From NCBI RefSeq assembly GCF_024400535.1, contig NZ_CP038800.1, forward strand, positions 2,852,001 to 2,916,000: DNA of 64,000 nucleotides, written 5' to 3'. The notes under the pieces were generated by a model. It saw nothing but the letters and a program-made list of their open reading frames with translations, was not told where the DNA came from and did no database searches. This stretch comes from Treponema denticola. GTDB lineage: Bacteria; Spirochaetota; Spirochaetia; Treponematales; Treponemataceae. Position numbers and translations under genes: made by a program. Shown in pieces: positions 1-8,506 of this stretch. Every line of letters begins with the position of its first letter. Within the stretch, counting starts at the first letter, position 1.

Positions 1-1
1 G

Positions 2-730
2 CTTTTAAAAGAAGACGGATATGATGCCGCCTTTATCGGAACCGGTGCCGGTCTTCCCAAATTTATGGGAATTGAAGGCGAAAACCTCATCGGTGTTTTT
101 AGCGCAAACGAGTATTTGACAAGGGCTAACCTCATGAAAGCCTATGATGCAACACACTCCGATACCCCTCTTTATGAGGCTGAAACCTTGGCCGTAATCG
201 GAGGCGGAAACGTTGCTATGGATGCTGCCAGAATGGGCTACCGCCTTGGCTGTAAAAAAGTCTACTGTATTTACCGCCGAACCCGTGCAGAAATGCCGGC
301 CCGAATCGAAGAAGTTGCCCACGCCGAGGAAGAAGGCGTAGAGTTCTGCTTCCTTCAAAACCCCACAAAAATAATCGGAGATAAAGAAGGAAAGGTTTGC
401 GCAATAGAAGTTTTAGACTATGAATTGGGCGAACCCGATGAGTCAGGCAGAAGAAAGCCTGTAGCAAAACCCGGAACAGAGCACCAAATAAAGGTAGATG
501 CCGTAATTGTTGCCCTCGGAAACGACTCAAACCCCCTTATGTCTCAAACAAGTCATGGCTTGGAAGTTACCAAAAAAGGAAATATCGTCGTTGACGAAAA
601 CCAAAAAACCTCAATCGAAGGAGTTTGGGCAGGAGGCGACATTGTTTTAGGTGCCGCTACCGTAATTCTTGCAATGGGTGAAGGCCGAAAAGCCGCTGCT
701 GCAATAAATGAGTATCTAAAGACAAAATAA
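2..730 (+). CDS. Glutamate synthase small subunit / NfnB-type NAD(P)H oxidoreductase, C-terminal part
   Basis: The reading frame is open from base 2, so the gene starts before the window; 242 residues are visible. It has the end of an FAD-binding segment (FIGTGAGLPK) and a complete NAD(P)-binding Rossmann segment (IGGGNVAMDAARMG, then YRRTRAEMPA), and it ends with the typical GDIV..A.TVILAMGEGRKAA block of the glutamate synthase beta-subunit family. Members pass electrons from NADPH to glutamate synthase, or form NfnB, the ferredoxin:NADP oxidoreductase subunit. The two cannot be separated without the N-terminal Fe-S region and the upstream neighbour. The gene ends just before a strong bidirectional terminator. 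Confidence 0.85.
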   Translation, partial: LLKEDGYDAAFIGTGAGLPKFMGIEGENLIGVFSANEYLTRANLMKAYDATHSDTPLYEAETLAVIGGGNVAMDAARMGYRLGCKKVYCIYRRTRAEMPARIEEVAHAEEEGVEFCFLQNPTKIIGDKEGKVCAIEVLDYELGEPDESGRRKPVAKPGTEHQIKVDAVIVALGNDSNPLMSQTSHGLEVTKKGNIVVDENQKTSIEGVWAGGDIVLGAATVILAMGEGRKAAAAINEYLKTK

Positions 731-760
731 TAGTTTATTTACTGATAGTTTAAATAAAAA

Positions 761-800
761 AACGCCCTGTAAGATTTTATATCTACAGGGTGTTTTTTTT
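761..800. terminator. Bidirectional Rho-independent terminator
   Basis: The stem ACGCCCTGTA pairs with TACAGGGTGT (one G-T pair) and is flanked by an A-run on the left and a T-run on the right. It can therefore end both the flavoprotein gene (+) and the RNase Y gene (-), whose 3' ends converge here. Confidence 0.85.
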
Positions 801-813
801 AAGCTTATAAAAA

Positions 814-2343
814 CTAGCGGGCGTATTCTACGATACGCGTTTCGCGTATAAGGGTTACGCGGATTCTTCCGGGGTACTGCAAATCGTTTTCGATTTTTTT
901 TGCAATGTCCCGAGCCAAAATCTTGGTATCGGCATCGGAAATCTTTTCGTTGTTGATAACAACCCGTAATTCCCTTCCGGCTTGGATTGCGTAAGCTTTT
1001 TCAACTCCGCTAAAGCCTTCAGCCAGCTGTTCAAGGTTTTCAAGCCGCTTAACATAGTTATCCATAGTTTCGCGTCTTGCACCCGGTCTTGCAGCCGAAA
1101 TTGCATCTGCAATCTGTACGATTACCGATTCAACGCAGGTAGGCTCTATATCATTGTGGTGAGCTCCTACGGCATTGACAACCCTCGGATCTTCATTGAT
1201 CCTCTTTGCAAGCTCCATTCCTATTTCGGCATGGTTTTTATCGGAATCGGTTTCTGCTCCCTTTCCGATATCATGCAGTAAGGCACCGCGTTTTGCGATT
1301 TCGACATTTGCACCGATTTCGCTTGCAATCATTCCTGCGATTATGGCTACTTCTTTAGAATGCTGAAGTACGTTTTGCCCATAGCTTGTTCTAAAATAAA
1401 GCCTTCCCAAGGCCCTTACGCCTTCTTGGTTCATGTTATGGATGCCGAGGTCGAATAGAACCTTTTCTCCTTCTTCATAAACCTTTTGCGAAATTTCTCT
1501 GGTTACCTTTTGCACAATTTCTTCAATACGAGCCGGATGAATTCGGCCGTCAAGAATCAATCTCTCCAAGGCAACCCTCGCAATTTCTTTGCGCACAGGG
1601 TCGAAACAAGATACTACAACAGCTTCAGGGGTATCGTCGATTATTATGTCTACACCGGTAAGAGTTTCCAAGGCTCGGATATTGCGGCCTTCGCGGCCGA
1701 TAATCCTTCCTTTCATCTCATCGCTGGGCAAGCTGACCGTTGAGACAGTAATGTCGCTCGCCGTTTCCGTTGCAAGACGCTGGATCGTCGTAATCAGAAT
1801 ATCCTGTGCTTTTTTTTCTGCCGTCAGCTGAGCTTCTTGTTCTATCTTATTTATAATAGTAACCGCATCATGCTTTGCTTCAGTTTCCAAGTCACGGATA
1901 ATCAAATCCTTTGCCTGCTGCTGGGTCAAACCGGAAATTCTTTCCAGCTCTTCCCTGTATCTTTCTTCTTCGCCGCTTAAAAATTCAGTCCTCTCATCAA
2001 GTGCGGCTTCCCTCTTGATAAGCTCTTTTTCTTGTTTTTCTACAGTTTCGACACGTTTATCGAGGACTTCCTCTTTTTGTGCCAATCTGCGTTCGAAACG
2101 CTGGAGATCACTCCTGCGCTCCCTATTTTCCCGTTCCTGCTGTTTTTGTTCCCGAATCAGCTGCTCTTTTGCTTCAAGAAGGAATTCCTTCTTTTGAGCT
2201 TCAGCATCTTTTATTGCCTCCTGTAAAATCCGTTCTGCACGTTGTTCAGAAGCAGATAGTTGAAATCTGGCATAAAGCCAGCGAATCGTCCATCCAAGAA
2301 TTATACAGACAGCAGGAAGGATGACATACAAAATCCAATTCAT
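814..2343 (-). CDS. rny: Ribonuclease Y
   Basis: This is a membrane-anchored endoribonuclease that starts mRNA decay, 509 residues, a normal family length. In order it has one N-terminal membrane segment (starting MNWILYVILP), a long charged coiled coil (about residues 25-190, rich in E, K, R and Q), a KH RNA-binding domain (GREGRNIRALE near residue 215), and an HD phosphohydrolase domain with LLHDIGKG and a following AHHNDIEP. An upstream in-frame start at 2409 exists. The start at 2343 is preferred because AAGGAG sits 9 bases before it and the membrane segment begins there. It converges with the gene to its left and is divergent from the sugar transporter operon. Confidence 0.96.
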   Translation of the reverse strand: MNWILYVILPAVCIILGWTIRWLYARFQLSASEQRAERILQEAIKDAEAQKKEFLLEAKEQLIREQKQQERENRERRSDLQRFERRLAQKEEVLDKRVETVEKQEKELIKREAALDERTEFLSGEEERYREELERISGLTQQQAKDLIIRDLETEAKHDAVTIINKIEQEAQLTAEKKAQDILITTIQRLATETASDITVSTVSLPSDEMKGRIIGREGRNIRALETLTGVDIIIDDTPEAVVVSCFDPVRKEIARVALERLILDGRIHPARIEEIVQKVTREISQKVYEEGEKVLFDLGIHNMNQEGVRALGRLYFRTSYGQNVLQHSKEVAIIAGMIASEIGANVEIAKRGALLHDIGKGAETDSDKNHAEIGMELAKRINEDPRVVNAVGAHHNDIEPTCVESVIVQIADAISAARPGARRETMDNYVKRLENLEQLAEGFSGVEKAYAIQAGRELRVVINNEKISDADTKILARDIAKKIENDLQYPGRIRVTLIRETRIVEYAR

Positions 2344-2430
2344 CGGTATGCTCCTTAAAAAATGACTACTGTCCAGTCTCATAATACAAGCAATCGAAAA
2401 AAAAGTCAATGAAAATTTTGAAATTTATTC

Positions 2431-2459
2431 TTGTTTAAGCGTAAATTTTATGATATACT
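2431..2459 (+). promoter_or_regulatory. Candidate sigma-70 promoter of the sugar ABC operon
   Basis: TTGTTT at 2431-2436, a 17-base spacer, and TATACT at 2454-2459, about 20 bases before the start of the binding-protein gene. The -35 box is weak. Confidence 0.55.
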
Positions 2460-2480
2460 TTTTATTATAAGGAGAGTTTT

Positions 2481-3791
2481 ATGAAACATAAAAAAAATGT
2501 ATTTGTAGCCGGTTTATTTTTTATCGGTTTGTTTTTTGCTTTATCGTTCACCGTTTCTTGCGGAGGTAAAACCGAAAAGCAAAAAGTAGTATTAACCGTA
2601 CAAGCAGAACAAGGCTGGATGCCGTATTACAAAGAAGCAGTAAAAAGGGTTGAAGAAACTCATCCGAATACGGAAATTAAACTTATTGAAGTAGGAGCTT
2701 TCGACCATTTGGATAGGCTTGATGCCACAGATGCTTCAAATAAGGATGTAGCAGATTTATTTGCAATTCCTGCCGATAGACTTTACGGACTTGCGGAGAA
2801 TGAAGCTTTAGCTTCCATCGATTCCAAAAAAATTTCTTCCGAATTGGGCGGCTGGTCGAATTTTGATTTAGGACTTGGCGGAAACTTAAAAATCGGTAAC
2901 GAATATCTTGCTTTCCCCCTTAATATAGAAACACTCATTACCTTTGTAAATACAGCAAATGCAAAAGCACAAGGTTCCGATTATACCAAACCCTTCGAAC
3001 TTGCAAATCAAAAAGATCCTGCAACCGTTTTATTGCCTCTTTTTGATGCATGGTACGGAGTTGCTCCTGCAAATTCGGCTGCAATCGAATTCTTAGGAAA
3101 GAAAAACGGAACGGAACTTTTTTCCGATATGGTTATGGAATTTAAAGACTTACCGGCAGAAAAAAGAGCTGCAATTGAAACTATATACAATTATTGGAAG
3201 CTCAATTATGAAAACAAAACTCCGCTTTTTGATGCAGATGCCGGTTGGGGTTATATTGATAAAGAATTCAGTAATGGAAATAAGGGCGTTATCCGTTTGG
3301 GCGGACCGTGGGATACGGGAAGTATTTTGGAACAGACAAAAGGAAATCTTGTAATTTATCCTATAAGCCATATTACATTAAACGGTAAACCGATTTTACA
3401 TTGGAAAGGCGGCTGGGGACTTGCTATTAATTCCCGTATCGAAAAAGATGCAGAAAAATATGCACTTGCCGAAGCGATGATAAAAGAAATCGTAAACCCG
3501 AAATATGCCGTAGACTTTTTTAAAGCGACCGGTAAGATTTTGGAAAATGTTCCTGCCGAAACATATGCCGCTTCAAATCTTCCAGATACGGAAAAGGCTG
3601 TTATTAGAGCAGTAATAGAATCTTATAAAATTTCCCCTGCCCGTCCTTTATTTAAGGAATGGGGAAAGGTTTGGGATACATGGAGAAATGCCGTTCTTTC
3701 ATGGAACAGTGTTAATCCTAAAAATGCCGAGGAAGCATATAAAGAATTAAAGGCTTCTTTCGATGCAATGATGGCAAACTTTAAAATGTAA
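2481..3791 (+). CDS. Sugar ABC transporter substrate-binding lipoprotein (MalE type)
   Basis: The protein has 436 residues, with a basic N-terminus, a hydrophobic stretch and a lipobox-like FTVSC with Cys27, so it should be a periplasmic lipoprotein anchored to the inner membrane. The rest reads as a family 1 extracellular solute-binding protein: LTVQAEQGW early, GGPWDTGSI and GGWGLAINS in the C-terminal half. The ribosome site AAGGAG lies 7 bases before the ATG. It heads an operon with two permeases and an ATPase, which supports import of a malto-oligosaccharide or similar sugar. The exact substrate cannot be read from the sequence. The next gene follows after 99 bases that hold two hairpins. 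Confidence 0.85.
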   Translation: MKHKKNVFVAGLFFIGLFFALSFTVSCGGKTEKQKVVLTVQAEQGWMPYYKEAVKRVEETHPNTEIKLIEVGAFDHLDRLDATDASNKDVADLFAIPADRLYGLAENEALASIDSKKISSELGGWSNFDLGLGGNLKIGNEYLAFPLNIETLITFVNTANAKAQGSDYTKPFELANQKDPATVLLPLFDAWYGVAPANSAAIEFLGKKNGTELFSDMVMEFKDLPAEKRAAIETIYNYWKLNYENKTPLFDADAGWGYIDKEFSNGNKGVIRLGGPWDTGSILEQTKGNLVIYPISHITLNGKPILHWKGGWGLAINSRIEKDAEKYALAEAMIKEIVNPKYAVDFFKATGKILENVPAETYAASNLPDTEKAVIRAVIESYKISPARPLFKEWGKVWDTWRNAVLSWNSVNPKNAEEAYKELKASFDAMMANFKM

Positions 3792-3798
3792 TGGTAAG

Positions 3799-3874
3799 CT
3801 CTAAAATTTCTGTCAGATTTTAGAGGTTTCCTAATATCCTAAAAGCTGCCGACATAGTATTGTCCGGCAGCTTT
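3799..3874 (+). promoter_or_regulatory. Two tandem intergenic hairpins between binding protein and permease
   Basis: Hairpin 1 pairs CTCTAAAAT (3799-3807) with ATTTTAGAG (3817-3825). Hairpin 2 pairs AAAGCTGCCG (3842-3851) with CGGCAGCTTT (3865-3874). Neither is followed by a long T-run. In sugar ABC operons such hairpins often protect the upstream mRNA and keep the binding protein in excess over the permeases; that role here is inference. Confidence 0.6.
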
Positions 3875-3890
3875 AAAACCGGAGGTGAAA

Positions 3891-5924
3891 ATGACTTATT
3901 CAAAAACTTTGTCGGACGGTATAGGTAATATTCACCCTAGGAAAAACCTATATCTGTTAGAATTGGCGGAAGCCGATTCTGCAAAACGCAAAGAACTTAA
4001 AGCTGCAAAGTCTTCACACGAATACAATATTAAACTTGAAGATTTTAAGGTAAAACGGAAAGAGTTTTTAAAAACATTAAGACGGAAAACAAAACAATAT
4101 TCGGCTTCTCATAGAGAAGATGCTGCAACCGATTATTTAAATCTACGGCTTTTTAAAGCGGAGCGAAAAAAAGAATTTTATAAAGATTTTGCGGAACTTT
4201 CTTATGACGCTTTTTTGGAAGCAAAAATTGCAGAACTTGAAATACGATATATACCGGATATCCTTGCCCATAAAGCATTGCTTCAAAAGAAACTCCAAAC
4301 AGTAAAAGAAAAACTAGCAGACATTGATGAAGATGAAAGAACAATTATTCAAAAAACAATTGAGCTGACCGTTGCAGAGCGTAAAGAAAAATTAAAAACT
4401 GAGCTGAAAACGCTATCGGAAAAATATACATCCAAATCCATTTCAAAAAAAGCCTATAAAACCGAATGTAAAATTAAAAGAGCTGCATATAAAGAAGATG
4501 TTCTTGCTGCATCTTTTACCGACCCCAAAGTGAGTTTACAAGAAGAAATTAAAAATATTACATATCGGCTTAAAATGGATATAAAAACAAAACTGAATGT
4601 TTTAGAATCGGATATTGCCGATGTAAGAAGAAAAACGCCTATCGAATTGGAACGGTTTCCTTTAATTTCCGTTTTTACTTGTTTTTTACCCGGTCTCGGA
4701 CAGTTATTAAATAAACAATATGTAAAAGCCGGTATTTTCTTTTTATTTTCAATTTTTATTTATCTCATTGCATTCCCCTATATTTTAGGCTATACAAATT
4801 ATCAAGGTTCCGGAATTTCAGGGCTTATCGGACTTGCCGAAGGCGGAACAAAAATAGATAAATCAATTATTTTTATGATTGAAGGCATTATAGCTCTAAT
4901 TTTAATTCTTTTTTCGGTCTTGCTGTATATTGTTTCTTTTAAAGATGTTCGGAAGGTTGAAGTAAATGCCTTAAAAGGCATAAGACGGAAAACTTGGTTT
5001 GAAAGCAAACGGAGCATTGAACGGGAGGGCTTTCCTTATTTGGTGTCAGCTCCGGCTTTAATTGTTATTGTATTTATCGTAATAGTTCCGATTTTGACGA
5101 CGGTTTTTATTTCGTTTACAAATATGGATCCGGTACATCAAAATAAATTTTCATGGATAGGTTTGCAAAACTATAAAACGCTGATAACGGGACACGGCGT
5201 TGCAGGTAAAGCATTTTATCTTATTTTGGGATGGACTCTTATTTGGACGGTGGGAGCCTCCACGCTTTCGATTGTTATAGGCTTTGTTTTAAGTCTTATT
5301 GTCAATCAAGAAAGGATAAAAGGAAAATCAGTTTTTAGAACAATTTATATTTTACCGTGGGCGGTGCCTGCGTTTATAACGATTATGTTTTTTTCGATAA
5401 TGGCTTCGCGCGGCGGTCCTATTTCAGAATTGCTTGAAAAACTGTTTGGGCTTTCGATTGATATTAAAAATAACCCGCATCTTACCCGCACAGCACTTAT
5501 TCTTTTACAGAGCTGGCTCGGTTCCGCATATATCTTTTTACTTTCTACGGGCGTTTTGCAGGGCATTCCAAAAGATTTATATGAAGCTGCCGAAATAGAC
5601 GGTGCAACCGGCTTTCAGCGTACTATGAAAATTACCGTGCCTTTAGTGCTTTATCAAACCGCTCCGCTTTTAATAATGCAGTATACCTTTAATTTTAATA
5701 ACTTTTCAATTATATATCTTTTTAATTTGGGCGGGCCTTTTAACCCGACAAAATATGGAAATTTGGCAGGAAGTTCGGATATATTGATTTCTTATATTTA
5801 TAAATTAACTATCGAAAATCAATATCAAGCGATAGGGGCTGCAATTACGATAGGAATTTCGCTGGTTCTTATGGTATTTGCATTTTTGAATTTTAGAAGA
5901 ACAAAAGCTTTTAAAGAAGATTAA
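3891..5924 (+). CDS. Sugar ABC transporter permease (MalF type) with long charged N-terminal extension
   Basis: The protein has 677 residues, much longer than a usual MalF-type permease. About residues 1-250 are a Lys/Glu-rich region predicted to form coiled coil. Next come a hydrophobic hairpin around residues 255-300 (with PGLGQLLNKQY, resembling TM2-type segments), another membrane segment near 335-350, and then a standard permease domain with the EAA loop EAAEIDGATG near residue 564. The ATG at 3891 is chosen because GGAGG ends 5 bases before it; a GTG two codons upstream overlaps that ribosome site. It is followed after 16 bases by the second permease. The extension's role is unknown. 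Confidence 0.88.
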   Translation: MTYSKTLSDGIGNIHPRKNLYLLELAEADSAKRKELKAAKSSHEYNIKLEDFKVKRKEFLKTLRRKTKQYSASHREDAATDYLNLRLFKAERKKEFYKDFAELSYDAFLEAKIAELEIRYIPDILAHKALLQKKLQTVKEKLADIDEDERTIIQKTIELTVAERKEKLKTELKTLSEKYTSKSISKKAYKTECKIKRAAYKEDVLAASFTDPKVSLQEEIKNITYRLKMDIKTKLNVLESDIADVRRKTPIELERFPLISVFTCFLPGLGQLLNKQYVKAGIFFLFSIFIYLIAFPYILGYTNYQGSGISGLIGLAEGGTKIDKSIIFMIEGIIALILILFSVLLYIVSFKDVRKVEVNALKGIRRKTWFESKRSIEREGFPYLVSAPALIVIVFIVIVPILTTVFISFTNMDPVHQNKFSWIGLQNYKTLITGHGVAGKAFYLILGWTLIWTVGASTLSIVIGFVLSLIVNQERIKGKSVFRTIYILPWAVPAFITIMFFSIMASRGGPISELLEKLFGLSIDIKNNPHLTRTALILLQSWLGSAYIFLLSTGVLQGIPKDLYEAAEIDGATGFQRTMKITVPLVLYQTAPLLIMQYTFNFNNFSIIYLFNLGGPFNPTKYGNLAGSSDILISYIYKLTIENQYQAIGAAITIGISLVLMVFAFLNFRRTKAFKED

Positions 5925-5940
5925 GACAAGGAGAATAAAG

Positions 5941-6825
5941 ATGAAAAAACAAAATGAACTTTATTTGTCGGATAAGCAGCCTCTCAATACCGGAGGTAGA
6001 ATTTTTCTTACCCTTTCCTATCTGATTATGATCATCTGGGCTTTATTTATTATTTTGCCTCTGGCTATTATTGTTGTATCGGCGTTTAACGGAAATCAAG
6101 GGAAAAATATTTCACTTCAATCGGTGTTCAGTTTTTCGCTTAAGCACTTTGAATATCTTTTTACCGAGACCTATTTTTTTATGTGGGTAAAAAATACGCT
6201 TATTGTAGCTATTGCAACCGCCTTACTGACACTTTTAATCGTGTCATTTACCGGTTATGCGTATTCACGGTATAAATTTACGGGCAAAAAAACTATTCTT
6301 ATGGGAATTATGCTTATCCAAATTATACCGGTTTTTGCGGGACTTACCGCGTTTTATACCCTCCATTCGATTATTTCTACGGCAATTCCGTTTTTTTCCA
6401 AAAAGGCAATGCTTGTTTTAATTTATTCGGGAGGAGGAATCGTAGGAAACACATTTATACTAAAAGGCTATATAGATTCAATTTCGCGGGAGCTTGACGA
6501 CGCTGCAAAAATAGACGGATGCTCAAATATGGGGGTTTATCGGCTGATCATTATGCCGATTGCGCGTCCGATGCTTGCCATTATTGCACTTTGGTCGTTT
6601 ATCGGGCCTTTTATGGATTACATGTTACCGAAAGTTTTACTTACTAATTCAAAAGATTATACGCTTACCGTAGGCTTATTTACACTTATAAACGACGCAA
6701 GAACTATGAACGCACCGGCATTTGCGGCGGGCGGCTTATTAACGGCAATACCGATCATAATCTTGTTTATCAGTTTGCAAAATCAACTGGTTTCAGGGCT
6801 AAGTTCCGGTTCGGTAAAAGGATAG
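5941..6825 (+). CDS. Sugar ABC transporter permease (MalG type)
   Basis: The protein has 294 residues and about six membrane segments. The inner-membrane permease signature ELDDAAKIDGCSNMG (EAA loop, near residue 183) contacts the ATPase. The ribosome site AAGGAG is 8 bases upstream. It partners with the preceding MalF-type permease and the following ATPase in one operon. Confidence 0.92.
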   Translation: MKKQNELYLSDKQPLNTGGRIFLTLSYLIMIIWALFIILPLAIIVVSAFNGNQGKNISLQSVFSFSLKHFEYLFTETYFFMWVKNTLIVAIATALLTLLIVSFTGYAYSRYKFTGKKTILMGIMLIQIIPVFAGLTAFYTLHSIISTAIPFFSKKAMLVLIYSGGGIVGNTFILKGYIDSISRELDDAAKIDGCSNMGVYRLIIMPIARPMLAIIALWSFIGPFMDYMLPKVLLTNSKDYTLTVGLFTLINDARTMNAPAFAAGGLLTAIPIIILFISLQNQLVSGLSSGSVKG

Positions 6826-6867
6826 AAACATGATAATTAATTATACATTACATGAAGGGGAGATAGT

Positions 6868-7953
6868 ATGAAAGTTAGTTTAAAGGATATCGGCAAAAAA
6901 TATGAAGGAAGAGAAAATTTTACGATTAGACATATCAATTTGGAAATTGATGATAAAGAATTCTGTGTGATTTTAGGTCCTTCAGGCTGCGGAAAATCTA
7001 CATTATTGAGAATGATAGCGGGGCTGAATTCGATAACGGAGGGTGAACTTATTTTCGGAGAAAAAATTGTAAATAAAGTTGCTCCGAAAGATAGGGATAT
7101 TGCAATGGTTTTTCAGTCTTATGCCTTGTATCCGCACATGACGGTGTATGATAATATGGCTTTTTCATTAAAAATGAAAAAAGAAAGAAAAGAAATTATC
7201 CATGAGCGGGTTTTAGAGGCAGCAAAGATTTTACAAATAAGCGACAATCTTTATGCAAAGCCATCGGATATTTCAGGCGGACAAAGGCAGCGGGTAGCTT
7301 TAGGACGCGCTATGGTAAGACGTCCGGGCGTTTTTTTAATGGATGAACCGCTTTCAAATCTTGACGCAAAGCTGCGCGAACACATGCGAGTTGAATTGGT
7401 TCGGCTGCATAAACAACTTGGCACTACCTCAATTTATGTAACGCATGACCAAACAGAAGCCATGACAATGGCTACAAAAATAGTGTTATTAAATAAAGGA
7501 AAGATTCAGCAAGTGGGCAAACCCGAAGAATTTTACAATAAGCCTGCCAATATTTTTACCGCCGAATTTATCGGCTCTCCCACAATGAATATTTTTGAAG
7601 GCAAAATTGAACATGGGCGTTTTATAACCGCTTCGGGTGTCATCGAAGTATTCCCGAAAGAAGCTGACGCAAAAGTTCTTGCTGCTTATGAGGGCAAAAA
7701 AGTATACCTTGGTATACGCTCCGAACGGTTCATTGCAGGAGAAAATGAAAAAAATTCCTTCCATGCAAAAATAGATGTAATTGAAGTACTCGGAAAAGAA
7801 CAGCTTTTATATACAAAGTTGGACGACGGTACCGACTGTATTATGAGCGAACCAGGATATTTTAAATATGCTGTGGATGAAATTCATAACTTTACATTTG
7901 ATTTAGATGCTTTGCATTTTTTTGACGGAGAAACTACCGAAAGAATAAATTAA
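6868..7953 (+). CDS. Sugar ABC transporter ATP-binding protein (MalK/UgpC/MsmX type)
   Basis: The protein has 361 residues. It shows Walker A GPSGCGKST (residues 37-45), a Q-loop in VFQSYALYPHM, the signature SGGQRQRVALGRA, Walker B VFLMDEPLSNLD, and the switch histidine in YVTHDQTEA. The C-terminal third is the OB-like regulatory domain typical of MalK (EFIGSPTMN). It energises the two permeases encoded upstream. GGGGAG lies 7 bases before the start. Some spirochaetes share one such ATPase among several importers, so it may serve more than this operon. Confidence 0.93.
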   Translation: MKVSLKDIGKKYEGRENFTIRHINLEIDDKEFCVILGPSGCGKSTLLRMIAGLNSITEGELIFGEKIVNKVAPKDRDIAMVFQSYALYPHMTVYDNMAFSLKMKKERKEIIHERVLEAAKILQISDNLYAKPSDISGGQRQRVALGRAMVRRPGVFLMDEPLSNLDAKLREHMRVELVRLHKQLGTTSIYVTHDQTEAMTMATKIVLLNKGKIQQVGKPEEFYNKPANIFTAEFIGSPTMNIFEGKIEHGRFITASGVIEVFPKEADAKVLAAYEGKKVYLGIRSERFIAGENEKNSFHAKIDVIEVLGKEQLLYTKLDDGTDCIMSEPGYFKYAVDEIHNFTFDLDALHFFDGETTERIN

Positions 7954-8024
7954 ACGGAGTTTTTACAGGAGACATTTATATTTACATAAATATTTTATAT
8001 CTTAAAATAAATCGAATTTCCGTC

Positions 8025-8053
8025 TTGCCCTATATTTTAGAATATTGTATATT
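8025..8053 (+). promoter_or_regulatory. Candidate promoter of the selenothioredoxin gene
   Basis: TTGCCC at 8025-8030, a 17-base spacer, and TATATT at 8048-8053, about 55 bases before the ATG at 8108. Confidence 0.5.
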
Positions 8054-8107
8054 GTAACTAATCGGGAAAAAAGATTTTTTCTAATCTAAGATTATAAGGA
8101 GATGATT

Positions 8108-8425
8108 ATGGCAGTATTGGATATTACAAATGCTAATTTTGATGAAACCGTAAAAACCGCCAAGCCCGTTTTAATTGACTTTTGGGCACCGTGGTGACCG
8201 TGATGCGTACAGCTCAGTCCTGAGCTGCAGGCTGCCGAGGCGGAACTCGGCGATAAGGCTGTGATTGCACAGTCTAACGTGGATAATGCACGTGAATTGG
8301 CAGTAAAATTTAAGTTTATGTCAATTCCTACCCTCATCGTTTTAAAAGACGGAAAAGAGGTGGATAGGCACACAGGCTATATGGATAAAAAGAGCCTTGT
8401 AAACTTTGTTTCAAAGCATATCTAA
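8108..8425 (+). CDS. trxA: Thioredoxin with two selenocysteines (U-P-U-C active site)
   Basis: The ATG at 8108 has AAGGAG 6 bases upstream and begins a 105-codon frame that is a complete thioredoxin if two in-frame TGA codons (8195-8197, codon 30; 8201-8203, codon 32) are read as selenocysteine. The first half reads VLIDFWAPW, then U30-P31-U32-C33. The second half has the family's cis-proline segment MSIPTLIVLKDG and ends at TAA 8423. A conventional active site is WCGPC, so U30 and C33 occupy the two redox positions and an extra Sec replaces the proline. A hairpin with a GU-containing loop follows the codons at once (SECIS-like). The neighbours on the other strand are glycine reductase genes, a pathway that needs thioredoxin as electron donor and is itself selenium-dependent. 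Simple gene finders would miss or split this gene. Confidence 0.88.
8195..8227 (+). promoter_or_regulatory. SECIS-like element for UGA recoding
   Basis: Just downstream of the two UGA codons, CAGCTCA (8210-8216) pairs perfectly with TGAGCTG (8221-8227), leaving the apical loop GUCC (8217-8220). Bacterial SECIS elements are short hairpins with a GU in the apical loop. The loop starts 19 bases after the first UGA, matching what I recall for E. coli fdhF, and 13 bases after the second. One hairpin would have to serve both codons. Confidence 0.8.
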
Positions 8426-8429
8426 AAGG

Positions 8430-8466
8430 AAAGGCGGGAAGCTTTAAAAGCTCCCGCCTTTTTTGT
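8430..8466. terminator. Bidirectional terminator between trxA and grdD
   Basis: AAGGCGGGA (8431-8439) pairs with TCCCGCCTT around a short AAGCTTTAAAAGCT-type stem-loop and is followed by a T-run. It lies between convergent genes. Confidence 0.85.
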
Positions 8467-8506
8467 TTTTAACCGGTTTAAAGAGAATCTCTAAAAACGG
8501 ATATTT

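Noticed and set aside
814-2343. Several plus-strand frames opposite RNase Y
   Set aside because: They are shadows of the coding strand with no ribosome sites or recognisable domains.
8195-8203. Two TGA codons read as nonsense mutations in a thioredoxin pseudogene
   Set aside because: The frame is otherwise perfect, a SECIS-like hairpin follows at the right distance and glycine reductase genes adjoin, so Sec decoding is the better reading.
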